Numbered from the stretch's first letter, positions 1-6,001 are shown. The stretch is DNA of 6,386 nucleotides from an uncultured Pseudomonadota bacterium (GCA_903904275.1 CAIVBX010000305.1:1-6386), one strand, 5' to 3'. A program made the numbers and translations. Notes: generated from the sequence alone by a model not told the origin.

Positions 1-1724
1 ATTTTACTGCCATCCATTAACACCATGCCTTGCGTGAGCAATTTTTTGAACGGTTCATCACAAATCACTAAACCTTCGTCACGCAACAATTTGGTATAAA
101 AACGCGCATACAACAAATGCAAAATCGCGTGTTCGATGCCGCCAATGTAATGGTCTACAGGCAACCAATGTTTCGCGCTTTCGCCGAGCATGGCATCATT
201 TGGCTGACTCGCAAAACGCGCGAAATACCACGACGATTCCATAAAGGTGTCAAAGGTATCGGTTTCACGCTTTGCCGCTTTGCCACATTTCGGACAATCA
301 ACGTGTGAAAAAGTCGGATGTGCAACGAGTGGCGATTGTGAACCGTCTAAAATCACGTCGCGTGGCAATTGCACAGGTAAATCTTTATCAGGAACGGGAA
401 CAGTGCCGCAATCGTCGCAATAAATCACTGGAATCGGTGCGCCCCAATAACGTTGCCGTGACACGCCCCAATCGCGCAAACGGAAATTCACTTTTCGAAC
501 GCCTTTGTTTTGCGCTTCTAAGGTTTCGGCGATTTTGGCAAAGGCTTCTTGCGAGGTTAAACCATCAAATGCCCCTGAATTTTTCAACACGCCTTTTTGT
601 GTAAACGCTTGTTCGGTGCAATCGTCGTTTTCATCTTTCACAGAAAAAATCACTTGTTTAATCGCAATGCCGTATTTTTTCGCAAATTCAAAATCACGTT
701 GGTCATGCGCGGGTACTGACATTACTGCGCCTGTGCCGTAACTCATCAACACGAAATTCGCAATCCAAACGGGGACACTTTCGCCCGTAATCGGATGCAA
801 CGCCGTAATCCCTGAATTGATACCACGTTTTTCCATCGTTTCCATCGCGGCTTCGGAGGTTTCCATCGTTTTGCAATCTTCGATGAACGCGCGAATGTCC
901 GCATTTGTTTCAGCAGCTCTTAACGCGAGCGGATGTTCAGCGGCAACGGCTAAATACGTCACACCCATCAAGGTATCAGGGCGCGTGGTATAAATACGAA
1001 CAGGATTTTCATTCGGCACAGCAAAATCCATTTCCACGCCTTCTGAACGTCCAATCCAGTTCGCTTGCATGGTTTTAACTTGTTCTGGCCAGCCGTCGAG
1101 TGTTTCGAGCGAATCAAGTAATTCTTGTGCGTAATCGGTGATTTTCAAAAACCATTGTGCGATTTCTTTGCGTTCGACTTTGGTATCACAACGCCAGCAA
1201 CAACCGTCAATCACTTGTTCATTCGCCAAAACAGTCATATCGTGCGGACACCAATTTACAGGCGCAGTTTTTTTATAAACCAACCCTTTGTCGAGCAATT
1301 TTAAGAAAAACCATTGTTCCCATTTGTAGTAATCAGGGTCACACGTTGCAATTTCTCTATCCCAATCGTAGGCAAAACCTAATCGTTTTAATTGGTCACG
1401 CATGTAATCGATATTGCTGTATGTCCAATCCGCAGGATGCACTTTGTGTTGCATGGCGGCATTTTCAGCAGGCAAACCAAACGCATCCCAACCCATTGGT
1501 TGCAACACGTTTTTGCCGAGCATACGTTGATAACGCGAAATTACGTCGCCGATGGTGTAGTTCCGAACGTGTCCCATGTGCAATCTGCCGCTCGGATACG
1601 GAAACATGGAAAGGCAATAGTATTTTTCTTGGTCAGGCTTTTCGGTGACGTTGAAAATTTTTGAAACTGCCCACGCTTGTTGGACTTGGGTTTCGATTTC
1701 TTGGGGTTGATAAATTTCTTGCAT
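1..1724 (-). CDS. leuS: Leucyl-tRNA synthetase, N-terminal 574 residues (3' end beyond window edge)
   Basis: This class Ia synthetase charges tRNA-Leu in the cytoplasm and edits mischarged products. The frame is open from an ATG at 1724 to the window edge, and the N-terminus (MQEIYQPQEIETQVQQAW) matches the start of E. coli LeuRS. Visible motifs in order are: HMGH (HIGH signature, residues 49-52); a zinc module with NWCP near 155 and CCWRC; the CP1 editing-domain threonine-rich peptide TTRPDT (246-251); GTGAVMSVPAHDQRD with the editing aspartate; DWGVSRQRYWG (418-428); two CxxC pairs (436/439 and 477/480); ESSWY (496-500); and YIGGIEHA (526-533). The last complete codons read GMVLMDGSK, and the two remaining bases (AT) fit the M of KMSKS. 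The E. coli leucine-specific insertion at that point is therefore apparently absent. About 240 residues, including the tRNA-binding C-terminus, lie outside. No obvious Shine-Dalgarno precedes the ATG. It is divergent from ampD. Confidence 0.98.
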   Translation of the reverse strand, partial: MQEIYQPQEIETQVQQAWAVSKIFNVTEKPDQEKYYCLSMFPYPSGRLHMGHVRNYTIGDVISRYQRMLGKNVLQPMGWDAFGLPAENAAMQHKVHPADWTYSNIDYMRDQLKRLGFAYDWDREIATCDPDYYKWEQWFFLKLLDKGLVYKKTAPVNWCPHDMTVLANEQVIDGCCWRCDTKVERKEIAQWFLKITDYAQELLDSLETLDGWPEQVKTMQANWIGRSEGVEMDFAVPNENPVRIYTTRPDTLMGVTYLAVAAEHPLALRAAETNADIRAFIEDCKTMETSEAAMETMEKRGINSGITALHPITGESVPVWIANFVLMSYGTGAVMSVPAHDQRDFEFAKKYGIAIKQVIFSVKDENDDCTEQAFTQKGVLKNSGAFDGLTSQEAFAKIAETLEAQNKGVRKVNFRLRDWGVSRQRYWGAPIPVIYCDDCGTVPVPDKDLPVQLPRDVILDGSQSPLVAHPTFSHVDCPKCGKAAKRETDTFDTFMESSWYFARFASQPNDAMLGESAKHWLPVDHYIGGIEHAILHLLYARFYTKLLRDEGLVICDEPFKKLLTQGMVLMDGSK

Positions 1725-1795
1725 GATTTTAATGAGGTTATATGTGAATCTAAACGCGCTAGAATACCGCACAGCCACTTAAATCTAAAGCAGCT
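1725..1795. promoter_or_regulatory. Divergent leuS/ampD spacer, probable promoters for both genes
   Basis: These 71 bp must carry the start signals of two divergent genes unless either is read from far upstream. For leuS (minus strand) there is TTTAGA (1789-1784), a 17-nt spacer, then TATTCT (1766-1761), each matching four of six sigma70 consensus bases. A TATAAC (1742-1737) closer to the gene is an alternative -10 box. For ampD (plus strand) TAGAAT (1760-1765) is a possible -10 box without a good -35. The leuS and ampD -10 candidates overlap on opposite strands, so simultaneous firing could interfere. Neither gene has a clear Shine-Dalgarno. These boxes are short matches in AT-rich DNA and are weak evidence. 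Confidence 0.35.
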
Positions 1796-2323
1796 ATGAA
1801 TATAGAAAATCATTGGTTCACCCGAATTACACACGTTTTATCCCCTAATTTTAACGACCGTCCGAATGAAAACGAGATTTCATTGGTTGTGATTCATTGT
1901 ATTAGTTTGCCGCCCAATGAATTCGGTGGTGGTTATATCGAAGATTTATTTTGTAATCGTTTAAATCCCAATGCACATCCGTATTTTCAAAACATTCACA
2001 CGTTGCACGTTTCCGCGCATTTATTGATTCAACGTAATGGTGAATGCGTGCAATATGTACCATTCAATAAACGGGCTTGGCACGCGGGTGTTTCGTGTTT
2101 TCAAGGGCGAGAAAATTGCAATGATTTTTCAATTGGAATTGAATTAGAAGGTTGTGAAACCGTTGCTTACACTGAAATGCAATATGAAAAGTTGAATGAC
2201 ATTATTAGTGCATTGAAAAAAAACTATCCCACTTTATCGCACATTGTCGCACATTCCGATATTGCACCTGAACGAAAAACAGACCCTGGAAAATCCTTTG
2301 ATTGGTCAAAATTGACGTTTTAG
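1796..2323 (+). CDS. ampD: 1,6-anhydro-N-acetylmuramyl-L-alanine amidase AmpD
   Basis: AmpD is a cytosolic zinc amidase of the amidase_2 family. It cleaves the bond between anhydroMurNAc and L-alanine in muropeptides imported for cell-wall recycling. Where AmpR and AmpC exist, its activity keeps the beta-lactamase repressed; neither gene is visible here. The 175-residue product is close to the usual length of about 180. The zinc ligands are visible as H34 (VVIHCIS), H153 (VAHSDIAP) and D163 (KTDPG). Catalytic-site residues E116 (GIELEG) and K161 are also present. The peptides SLPPNEFGGGYI, QYVPFNKRAWHAGVS and CNDFSIGIELEG are hallmark AmpD segments. There is no signal peptide, which favours cytosolic AmpD over periplasmic AmiD. 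The ATG at 1796 gives an N-terminus that aligns with E. coli AmpD, although no strong Shine-Dalgarno precedes it. It is followed after 56 bp by the ASCH-like gene on the same strand. Confidence 0.97.
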   Translation: MNIENHWFTRITHVLSPNFNDRPNENEISLVVIHCISLPPNEFGGGYIEDLFCNRLNPNAHPYFQNIHTLHVSAHLLIQRNGECVQYVPFNKRAWHAGVSCFQGRENCNDFSIGIELEGCETVAYTEMQYEKLNDIISALKKNYPTLSHIVAHSDIAPERKTDPGKSFDWSKLTF

Positions 2324-2337
2324 AAATTCTATTTTTC

Positions 2338-2352
2338 AGTCACAATGTGACT
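2338..2352. promoter_or_regulatory. 15-bp perfect palindrome, possible operator
   Basis: AGTCACA and TGTGACT form 7-bp perfect arms around a single central A, in the 56-bp gap between ampD and the ASCH-like gene. A one-base centre does not favour a stable RNA hairpin and fits a binding site for a dimeric regulator better. The half-site TGTGA is also the CRP half-site, but the arms are in the opposite order and far too close for CRP. No regulator gene is nearby, and chance is possible. Confidence 0.3.
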
Positions 2353-2379
2353 TTATTCACTCAATTTTGGAATGACAAA

Positions 2380-2706
2380 ATGGATTATCCTGAAAAAACC
2401 TGTTCAATTGAACGTCTTGTAACACATGAAAAATTAGTTCAAGCCACCCTTGCAGGACGTAAAACGCAACAACGTCGAAATGGTGTTTATGGTTATCCAA
2501 ATGAAACGTTTGAATTAGAAGGTAAAACGTTTGTTGTGACAGAGCTTTATCAACAACGATTAGGTGATATGACCGATGCTGATGCACAAGCGGAAGGTTA
2601 TCCAAGTTTGGAAATGTACCGCGATTTAATTTTACGAATGCACGGTGGTATGGAATGGAATGACGAAGCGTCAGCGTGGGTGCATTGTTTTAAAGAGCAA
2701 GCCTAA
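2380..2706 (+). CDS. ASCH-like (PUA-fold) protein, 108 residues
   Basis: The product resembles small ASCH-domain proteins, a PUA-like fold linked to RNA or nucleotide binding. One known member, E. coli YqfB, hydrolyses N4-acetylcytidine. Seen in the sequence: LAGRKTQQRR (residues 24-33), matching the ASCH signature G-x-K-T-x-x-R; a short beta-type segment KTFVVTELYQQRLGDM (49-64); an acidic helix with AEGYPSLEMY (71-80); and a C-terminal W-x-x-x-x-x-x-AWVHCF. K28 and E72 sit where YqfB has its catalytic Lys and Glu, but the nearby catalytic Thr of YqfB appears to be replaced (Q31), so the same activity should not be assumed. The ATG at 2380 is preferred over an in-frame TTG at 2302 that overlaps ampD, because the extra 26 residues look non-coding. 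The upstream TGGAAT is only a weak Shine-Dalgarno. It may be cotranscribed with ampD. Substrate unknown; predicted cytosolic. Confidence 0.75.
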   Translation: MDYPEKTCSIERLVTHEKLVQATLAGRKTQQRRNGVYGYPNETFELEGKTFVVTELYQQRLGDMTDADAQAEGYPSLEMYRDLILRMHGGMEWNDEASAWVHCFKEQA

Positions 2707-2712
2707 AATTTC

Positions 2713-2740
2713 AAAAAAGCGCGACTTTTAAAAGTCGCGC
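2713..2740 (-). terminator. Intrinsic terminator, strongest for the minus strand
   Basis: Arms GCGCGACTT and AAGTCGCGC (9 bp, no mismatch) flank a TTAA loop at 2719-2740, forming a 22-bp perfect palindrome. Read on the minus strand, the stem runs directly into six Ts (complement of A2713-A2718), the textbook layout. It lies 14 nt after the stop codon of the minus-strand 60-residue gene. Read on the plus strand it lies 12 nt after the ASCH gene stop, but the nearest T run (2751-2756) begins 10 nt past the stem, so termination there should be weaker. Confidence 0.85.
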
Positions 2741-2754
2741 CACATCAAAATTTT

Positions 2755-2937
2755 TTAAGCATATGTATTTACAGTTGTCGCACTAACTGCGCCAATGGCT
2801 GAACCTGCTTCCGCTCCAGAGCCAGCTAGTGGTGCGCCATCTGTCATCATAGTACCCGTATTTGTATTCGCTGGAAGCGATACAACAGGCAATGGTGGAA
2901 TATAAACGGATGTAGAAGTAGAAGAAATACTTGTCAT
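2755..2937 (-). CDS. Unrecognised 60-residue Ser/Thr/Pro/Ala/Gly-rich peptide
   Basis: I do not recognise this protein. The 60 residues fall into three blocks: a Ser/Thr-rich start (MTSISSTSTS), a proline-containing middle (YIPPLPVVSLP, residues 12-22), and a small-residue C-terminal part with Gly spacing (GSGAEAGSAIGAVSATTV, residues 39-56) ending NTYA. It has no Lys, Arg, His, Cys, Trp, Phe or Gln, and its only charges are D33 and E43. There is no signal peptide and no clear membrane helix. It looks like a genuine gene because a 7-nt match to the 16S rRNA tail precedes the ATG at 2937, and an intrinsic terminator follows 14 nt after the TAA. A GTG three codons upstream (2946) lies inside that Shine-Dalgarno and is not the start. 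Possible roles include a secreted or modified peptide precursor or a structural peptide, but none is shown. It is convergent with the ASCH gene and divergent from ispA. Confidence 0.7.
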   Translation of the reverse strand: MTSISSTSTSVYIPPLPVVSLPANTNTGTMMTDGAPLAGSGAEAGSAIGAVSATTVNTYA

Positions 2938-2941
2938 TTTT

Positions 2942-2948
2942 ATCACCT
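2942..2948 (-). promoter_or_regulatory. Strong Shine-Dalgarno of the 60-residue peptide gene
   Basis: AGGTGAT on the minus strand matches seven consecutive bases of the complement of the 16S rRNA 3' tail, with four A bases before the ATG at 2937. It fixes the start at 2937 rather than the GTG at 2946. It is the best ribosome binding site in the window; leuS and ampD have no recognisable one. Confidence 0.75.
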
Positions 2949-3160
2949 TGTAATCAATTTAAAAAACCTGAAAAACACGCAAAACTTATTTCACGCTGCC
3001 TTCTTTTTCGACAGTAACACCAAATTCTGAAATTTCTTTCGTATTTTTTATAGCGCATTAGGTTTTAAATACACCGTCAATCCACGCGCTAACCAATTTC
3101 CTATATAATAACTCATCTTTTATAGCCACTAATTTGTTGATAAGTGGCATTCAAACATTT
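2949..3160. other. Divergent spacer between the 60-residue gene and ispA
   Basis: This stretch of just over 200 bp should hold promoters for two divergent genes. Plus strand: a TATAAT at 3104-3109, and a 6-bp inverted repeat GCCACT/AGTGGC (3125-3130 and 3143-3148, 12-nt loop) in the predicted ispA leader. Minus strand: TTGACG near 3080 and TATAAA near 3050 resemble promoter boxes, but their 22-nt spacing is too long. The minus strand also has an ATG at 3150 opening a 30-codon frame that stops at 3058 (TAA) and then stays open in the same frame for 23 more codons to a TAA at 2986. This could be a decayed or tiny gene, or chance. No other feature was seen. Confidence 0.4.
3104..3109 (+). promoter_or_regulatory. 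Candidate -10 box for ispA-dxs
   Basis: TATAAT is a perfect sigma70 -10 consensus, 61 nt before the ispA ATG. No convincing -35 hexamer is found 16-18 nt upstream, so an activator or a weak basal promoter would be needed if it is used. The sequence around it is AT-rich, which raises the chance of a fortuitous match. Confidence 0.4.
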
Positions 3161-3165
3161 TGGAG
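3161..3165 (+). promoter_or_regulatory. Shine-Dalgarno of ispA
   Basis: TGGAG lies 5 nt before the ATG at 3171. It selects that ATG over an in-frame GTG at 3144, which would add nine residues with no homology to the IspA N-terminus. Confidence 0.7.
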
Positions 3166-3170
3166 TTCCC

Positions 3171-4067
3171 ATGAATCAGGATTTAAAAACCTATTTAACA
3201 ACTTGCCAAGAGCGTGTCGAAAGCGCGTTAAAACAACGTTTACCAAGTGAAAATGTGTTGCCATTGCAACTTCACAACGCCATGCGTTACAGCGTTTTAA
3301 ATGGTGGAAAACGAATGCGTCCTATGTTGACTTATGCAACAGGGCAAGTTTTAGGCATTTCTCCCGATGAGCTTGATGCAATTGCATGTGCTGTCGAATG
3401 TATTCACGTTTATTCACTTATTCACGACGATTTACCTGCAATGGATGATGACGATTTGCGTCGTGGCAAACCGACTTGTCACAAAGCCTTCGATGAAGCT
3501 ACAGCGATTTTAGCTGGTGATGGATTACAAGCCTTTGCATTTGAATTATTAGCACACGATTCAACAATAACGGCGAATGCTGAAAAACGCCTTGAAATGA
3601 TTACTTGTCTAGCCAAAGCCAGTGGTTCTCAAGGTATGGTAGGCGGTCAAGCGATTGATTTAGAATCGGTCGGAAAAATGCTGACATTGCCTGAATTGGA
3701 AAATATGCACATTCACAAAACAGGTGCATTGATTCGCGCAAGTGTCGTTTTAGCAACGTTAGCGGGTAAAAATGTGAATACTGACATTGCCCACAAACTG
3801 GATAATTACGCAAAATGTATCGGTTTATCATTTCAAGTGAAAGACGATATTCTCGACGAAGAAAGTGATACTGTGACATTAGGTAAAACCCAAGGTAAAG
3901 ACAAAGACAATAATAAACCGACTTATCCCGCATTATTAGGATTAGCGGGCGCAAAAGAAAAAGCTCAATTTTTACACGAAAAAGCCCTTGAAAATCTCGC
4001 TGATTTTGGTGATGAAGCCAATTTGTTGCGTGAACTTTCGCTTTACATTATTCAACGTGACCACTAA
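3171..4067 (+). CDS. ispA: (2E,6E)-farnesyl diphosphate synthase (geranyltranstransferase)
   Basis: IspA is a cytosolic trans-prenyltransferase that adds two isopentenyl diphosphate units to dimethylallyl diphosphate to give C15 farnesyl diphosphate. The 298-residue product matches the 299 of E. coli IspA. The first aspartate-rich motif, DDLPAMDDDDLRRGK (residues 86-100), has the two-residue spacer (P-A) between the Asp pairs that is typical of bacterial FPP synthases. The second motif is FQVKDDILD (221-229). NGGKRMRP (44-51), GGQAIDL (158-164) and HKTGALIRA (182-190) are further family signatures. The residues just before the first motif (YSLIHDD) are those of the E. coli C15 enzyme, so a longer-chain product is unlikely. 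dxs starts 46 bp downstream, implying one transcript. xseB, which often precedes ispA in enterobacteria, is not here. Confidence 0.97.
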   Translation: MNQDLKTYLTTCQERVESALKQRLPSENVLPLQLHNAMRYSVLNGGKRMRPMLTYATGQVLGISPDELDAIACAVECIHVYSLIHDDLPAMDDDDLRRGKPTCHKAFDEATAILAGDGLQAFAFELLAHDSTITANAEKRLEMITCLAKASGSQGMVGGQAIDLESVGKMLTLPELENMHIHKTGALIRASVVLATLAGKNVNTDIAHKLDNYAKCIGLSFQVKDDILDEESDTVTLGKTQGKDKDNNKPTYPALLGLAGAKEKAQFLHEKALENLADFGDEANLLRELSLYIIQRDH

Positions 4068-4113
4068 TCCAACCCGCCAATCTCGTCCCCGCATTCAAGG
4101 AATTAACAGCATC

Positions 4114-5973
4114 ATGACCTACACAAGCTACCCGTTGCTCGACAAAATAAACACACCTGCCGATATTCGCCAACTCGAAAAAGACCAACTTAAACCACTT
4201 TGCAAAGAAGTGCGCGAATTTTTAACTAAATCAGTCAGTGTTTCAGGTGGGCATTTTGCGGCAGGTTTAGGCACTGTTGAAGTTACTGTGGCGTTACATT
4301 ATGTGTTTGATACACCGAGCGATAAATTGGTTTGGGATGTGGGGCATCAAGCGTATCCACATAAAATTCTAACTGGTCGCAAAAACAAAATGACCACCAT
4401 TCGGGCAAAAAATGGCGTGTCAGCATTTCCTAATCGAGATGAAAGTGAATACGATGCGTTTGGCGTTGGGCATTCGAGTACCTCGATTAGCGCAGCATTA
4501 GGAATGGCGATTGCGGCAAATTTAAAAGGCGATAATCGCCAAATGGTTGCCATTATTGGCGATGGAAGTATTACGGGTGGCATGGCTTACGAAGCCATGA
4601 ATCATGCAGGTTCGATTGATGCAAATTTGCTGGTGATTTTGAACGATAACGATATGTCAATTTCGCCGCCTGTTGGCGCGATGAGTAATTATTTGACCAA
4701 AATTTTATCAAGTCGCCTTTATTCATCGATGCGTGAAGAAAGTAAAAAAGCCTTGAGTAAAATGCCAACCGTTTGGGAATTAGCACGGCGCACTGAAGAA
4801 CACATCAAAGGCATGGTCATTCCTGGGACATTATTTGAAGAATTAGGTTTTAATTACATTGGTCCAATTGATGGACACGATATTGAAATGCTAGTTTCGA
4901 CGCTTGAAAATTTAAAGCACATTTCAGGTCCACGTTTTTTACATATCGTGACTAAAAAAGGCAAAGGTTATGCACCTGCTGAAAAAGACCCGTTGGCTTA
5001 TCATGGCGTGCCTGCATTCGACCACACGTTAGACCATTTACCCAAATCCGCGCCATCGCCACATCCAACGTATACCGAAGTTTTTGGTCAATGGTTGTGT
5101 GATATGGCGGCACAAGACAAACGTTTATTAGGCATTACACCTGCTATGCGTGAAGGTTCAGGCTTGGTGAAATTTTCAGAACAATTCCCCAACCGTTATT
5201 TTGATGTCGCCATTGCAGAACAACACGCGGTTACACTTGCCGCTGGTCAAGCGTGTGAAGGCGCAAAACCTGTCGTCGCAATTTATTCAACATTTTTGCA
5301 GCGCGGTTATGACCAGTTAATTCATGACGTAGCATTACAAAATTTAGATGTGCTTTTTGCGCTTGACCGTGCAGGTTTAGTCGGTCCAGATGGTCCAACG
5401 CACGCAGGCAGTTTTGATTACAGTTATTTACGTTGCATTCCAAACATGGTAATTATGGCACCTGCTGATGAAAATGAATGCCGCCAAATGCTCACAACAG
5501 GTTTTTTATATAACGGAACAGCCGCGGTGCGTTATCCGCGTGGAAAAGGTGCGGGCGTTGCGGTAGATACGACTTTAACTGCCTTAGAAATTGGCAAAGC
5601 TGAAATTCGTCATACAGGTTCACGGATTGCCATTTTAGCGTGGGGAAGTATGGTTTCTCCTGCCTTGCAAGTTGGCAAACAACTTGGTGCAACGGTTGTT
5701 AATATGCGTTTTGTAAAACCCTTTGATGAAGCGTTGATTTTAGAATTGGCTAAACATTACGATATTTTTGTGACGGTTGAAGAAAATGTTTTGGCGGGTG
5801 GCGCGGGTGAAGCGGTGAATCGCTTTTTACAAACACAAAAAATTCTCATGCCCGTTTTAAATTTAGGTTTGCCTGATTATTTTGTTGAACAAGGAACACG
5901 CGAAGAATGTTTGGCAGAATGTGGATTAGATTCACACGGTATTTTGGCAAGCGTTGAAACATTTTGTGCGTAA
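4114..5973 (+). CDS. dxs: 1-deoxy-D-xylulose-5-phosphate synthase
   Basis: Dxs is a thiamine-diphosphate enzyme that joins pyruvate and glyceraldehyde 3-phosphate into DXP, the entry point of the MEP isoprenoid pathway and a precursor of thiamine and pyridoxal. The 619 residues match the 620 of E. coli Dxs. Visible features: H47 in SGGHFAAGLG; the ThDP/Mg motif GDG (149-151) through N179 (LNDND); GTLFEELGFNYIGPIDGHD (238-256) in the N-terminal domain; the catalytic Glu E369 in VAIAEQHAV; H430 in GPTHAGSFD; YPRG (474-477); and a C-terminal transketolase-type domain with FVKPFDEAL and VTVEENVLAGGAGE. The ATG at 4114 is chosen by alignment with E. coli. Its Shine-Dalgarno AAGGA (4097-4101) sits 12 nt away, farther than usual. 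A longer frame from a TTG at 3988 overlaps ispA and adds non-homologous residues. It is probably cotranscribed with ispA. Confidence 0.98.
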   Translation: MTYTSYPLLDKINTPADIRQLEKDQLKPLCKEVREFLTKSVSVSGGHFAAGLGTVEVTVALHYVFDTPSDKLVWDVGHQAYPHKILTGRKNKMTTIRAKNGVSAFPNRDESEYDAFGVGHSSTSISAALGMAIAANLKGDNRQMVAIIGDGSITGGMAYEAMNHAGSIDANLLVILNDNDMSISPPVGAMSNYLTKILSSRLYSSMREESKKALSKMPTVWELARRTEEHIKGMVIPGTLFEELGFNYIGPIDGHDIEMLVSTLENLKHISGPRFLHIVTKKGKGYAPAEKDPLAYHGVPAFDHTLDHLPKSAPSPHPTYTEVFGQWLCDMAAQDKRLLGITPAMREGSGLVKFSEQFPNRYFDVAIAEQHAVTLAAGQACEGAKPVVAIYSTFLQRGYDQLIHDVALQNLDVLFALDRAGLVGPDGPTHAGSFDYSYLRCIPNMVIMAPADENECRQMLTTGFLYNGTAAVRYPRGKGAGVAVDTTLTALEIGKAEIRHTGSRIAILAWGSMVSPALQVGKQLGATVVNMRFVKPFDEALILELAKHYDIFVTVEENVLAGGAGEAVNRFLQTQKILMPVLNLGLPDYFVEQGTREECLAECGLDSHGILASVETFCA

Positions 5974-6001
5974 CGAATTACGCACAATCGGTTTATTTTT
6001 T
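5965..6001 (+). terminator. Hairpin at the dxs stop codon, probable intrinsic terminator
   Basis: TGTGCGTAA (5965-5973) and TTACGCACA (5978-5986) form a perfect 9-bp stem with a CGAA loop. The left arm includes the last bases of dxs and its TAA stop. A T-rich stretch (5992-6001) begins five bases after the stem, so termination of the ispA-dxs transcript is plausible but not textbook. On the minus strand the loop reads TTCG, a stable tetraloop type, but no T run follows, so it would serve the SemiSWEET transcript more as a 3' stabilising hairpin. Confidence 0.6.

Noticed and set aside
272..741. Two overlapping plus-strand frames inside leuS
   Set aside because: Both are antisense to conserved LeuRS sequence (ESSWY, DWGVSRQRYWG and editing-domain regions).
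1157..1648. 163-codon open frame on the plus strand
   Set aside because: It is antisense to leuS, whose motifs run through the whole stretch. Its translation is low in recognisable structure.
1747..1789. Direct repeat AATCTAAA at 1747-1754 and 1782-1789 in the leuS/ampD spacer
   Set aside because: An 8-bp AT-rich repeat 35 bp apart is easily expected by chance, and one copy overlaps a candidate leuS -35 box.
1541..1834. 97-codon minus-strand frame spanning the leuS start
   Set aside because: It is an out-of-frame shadow of leuS that also crosses into ampD; the leuS frame carries HMGH and the correct N-terminus.
2302..2379. Upstream TTG start for the ASCH gene overlapping ampD
   Set aside because: The 26 added residues are hydrophobic and Phe-rich without family resemblance, and the region carries the spacer palindrome. 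The ATG at 2380 is better.
3601..3954. 117-codon minus-strand frame inside ispA
   Set aside because: It is antisense to the ispA stretch containing GGQAIDL and DDILD, with no Shine-Dalgarno or family motif.
3988..4113. TTG-initiated N-terminal extension of dxs
   Set aside because: It overlaps ispA codons and adds 42 residues absent from Dxs. The ATG at 4114 gives the usual length.
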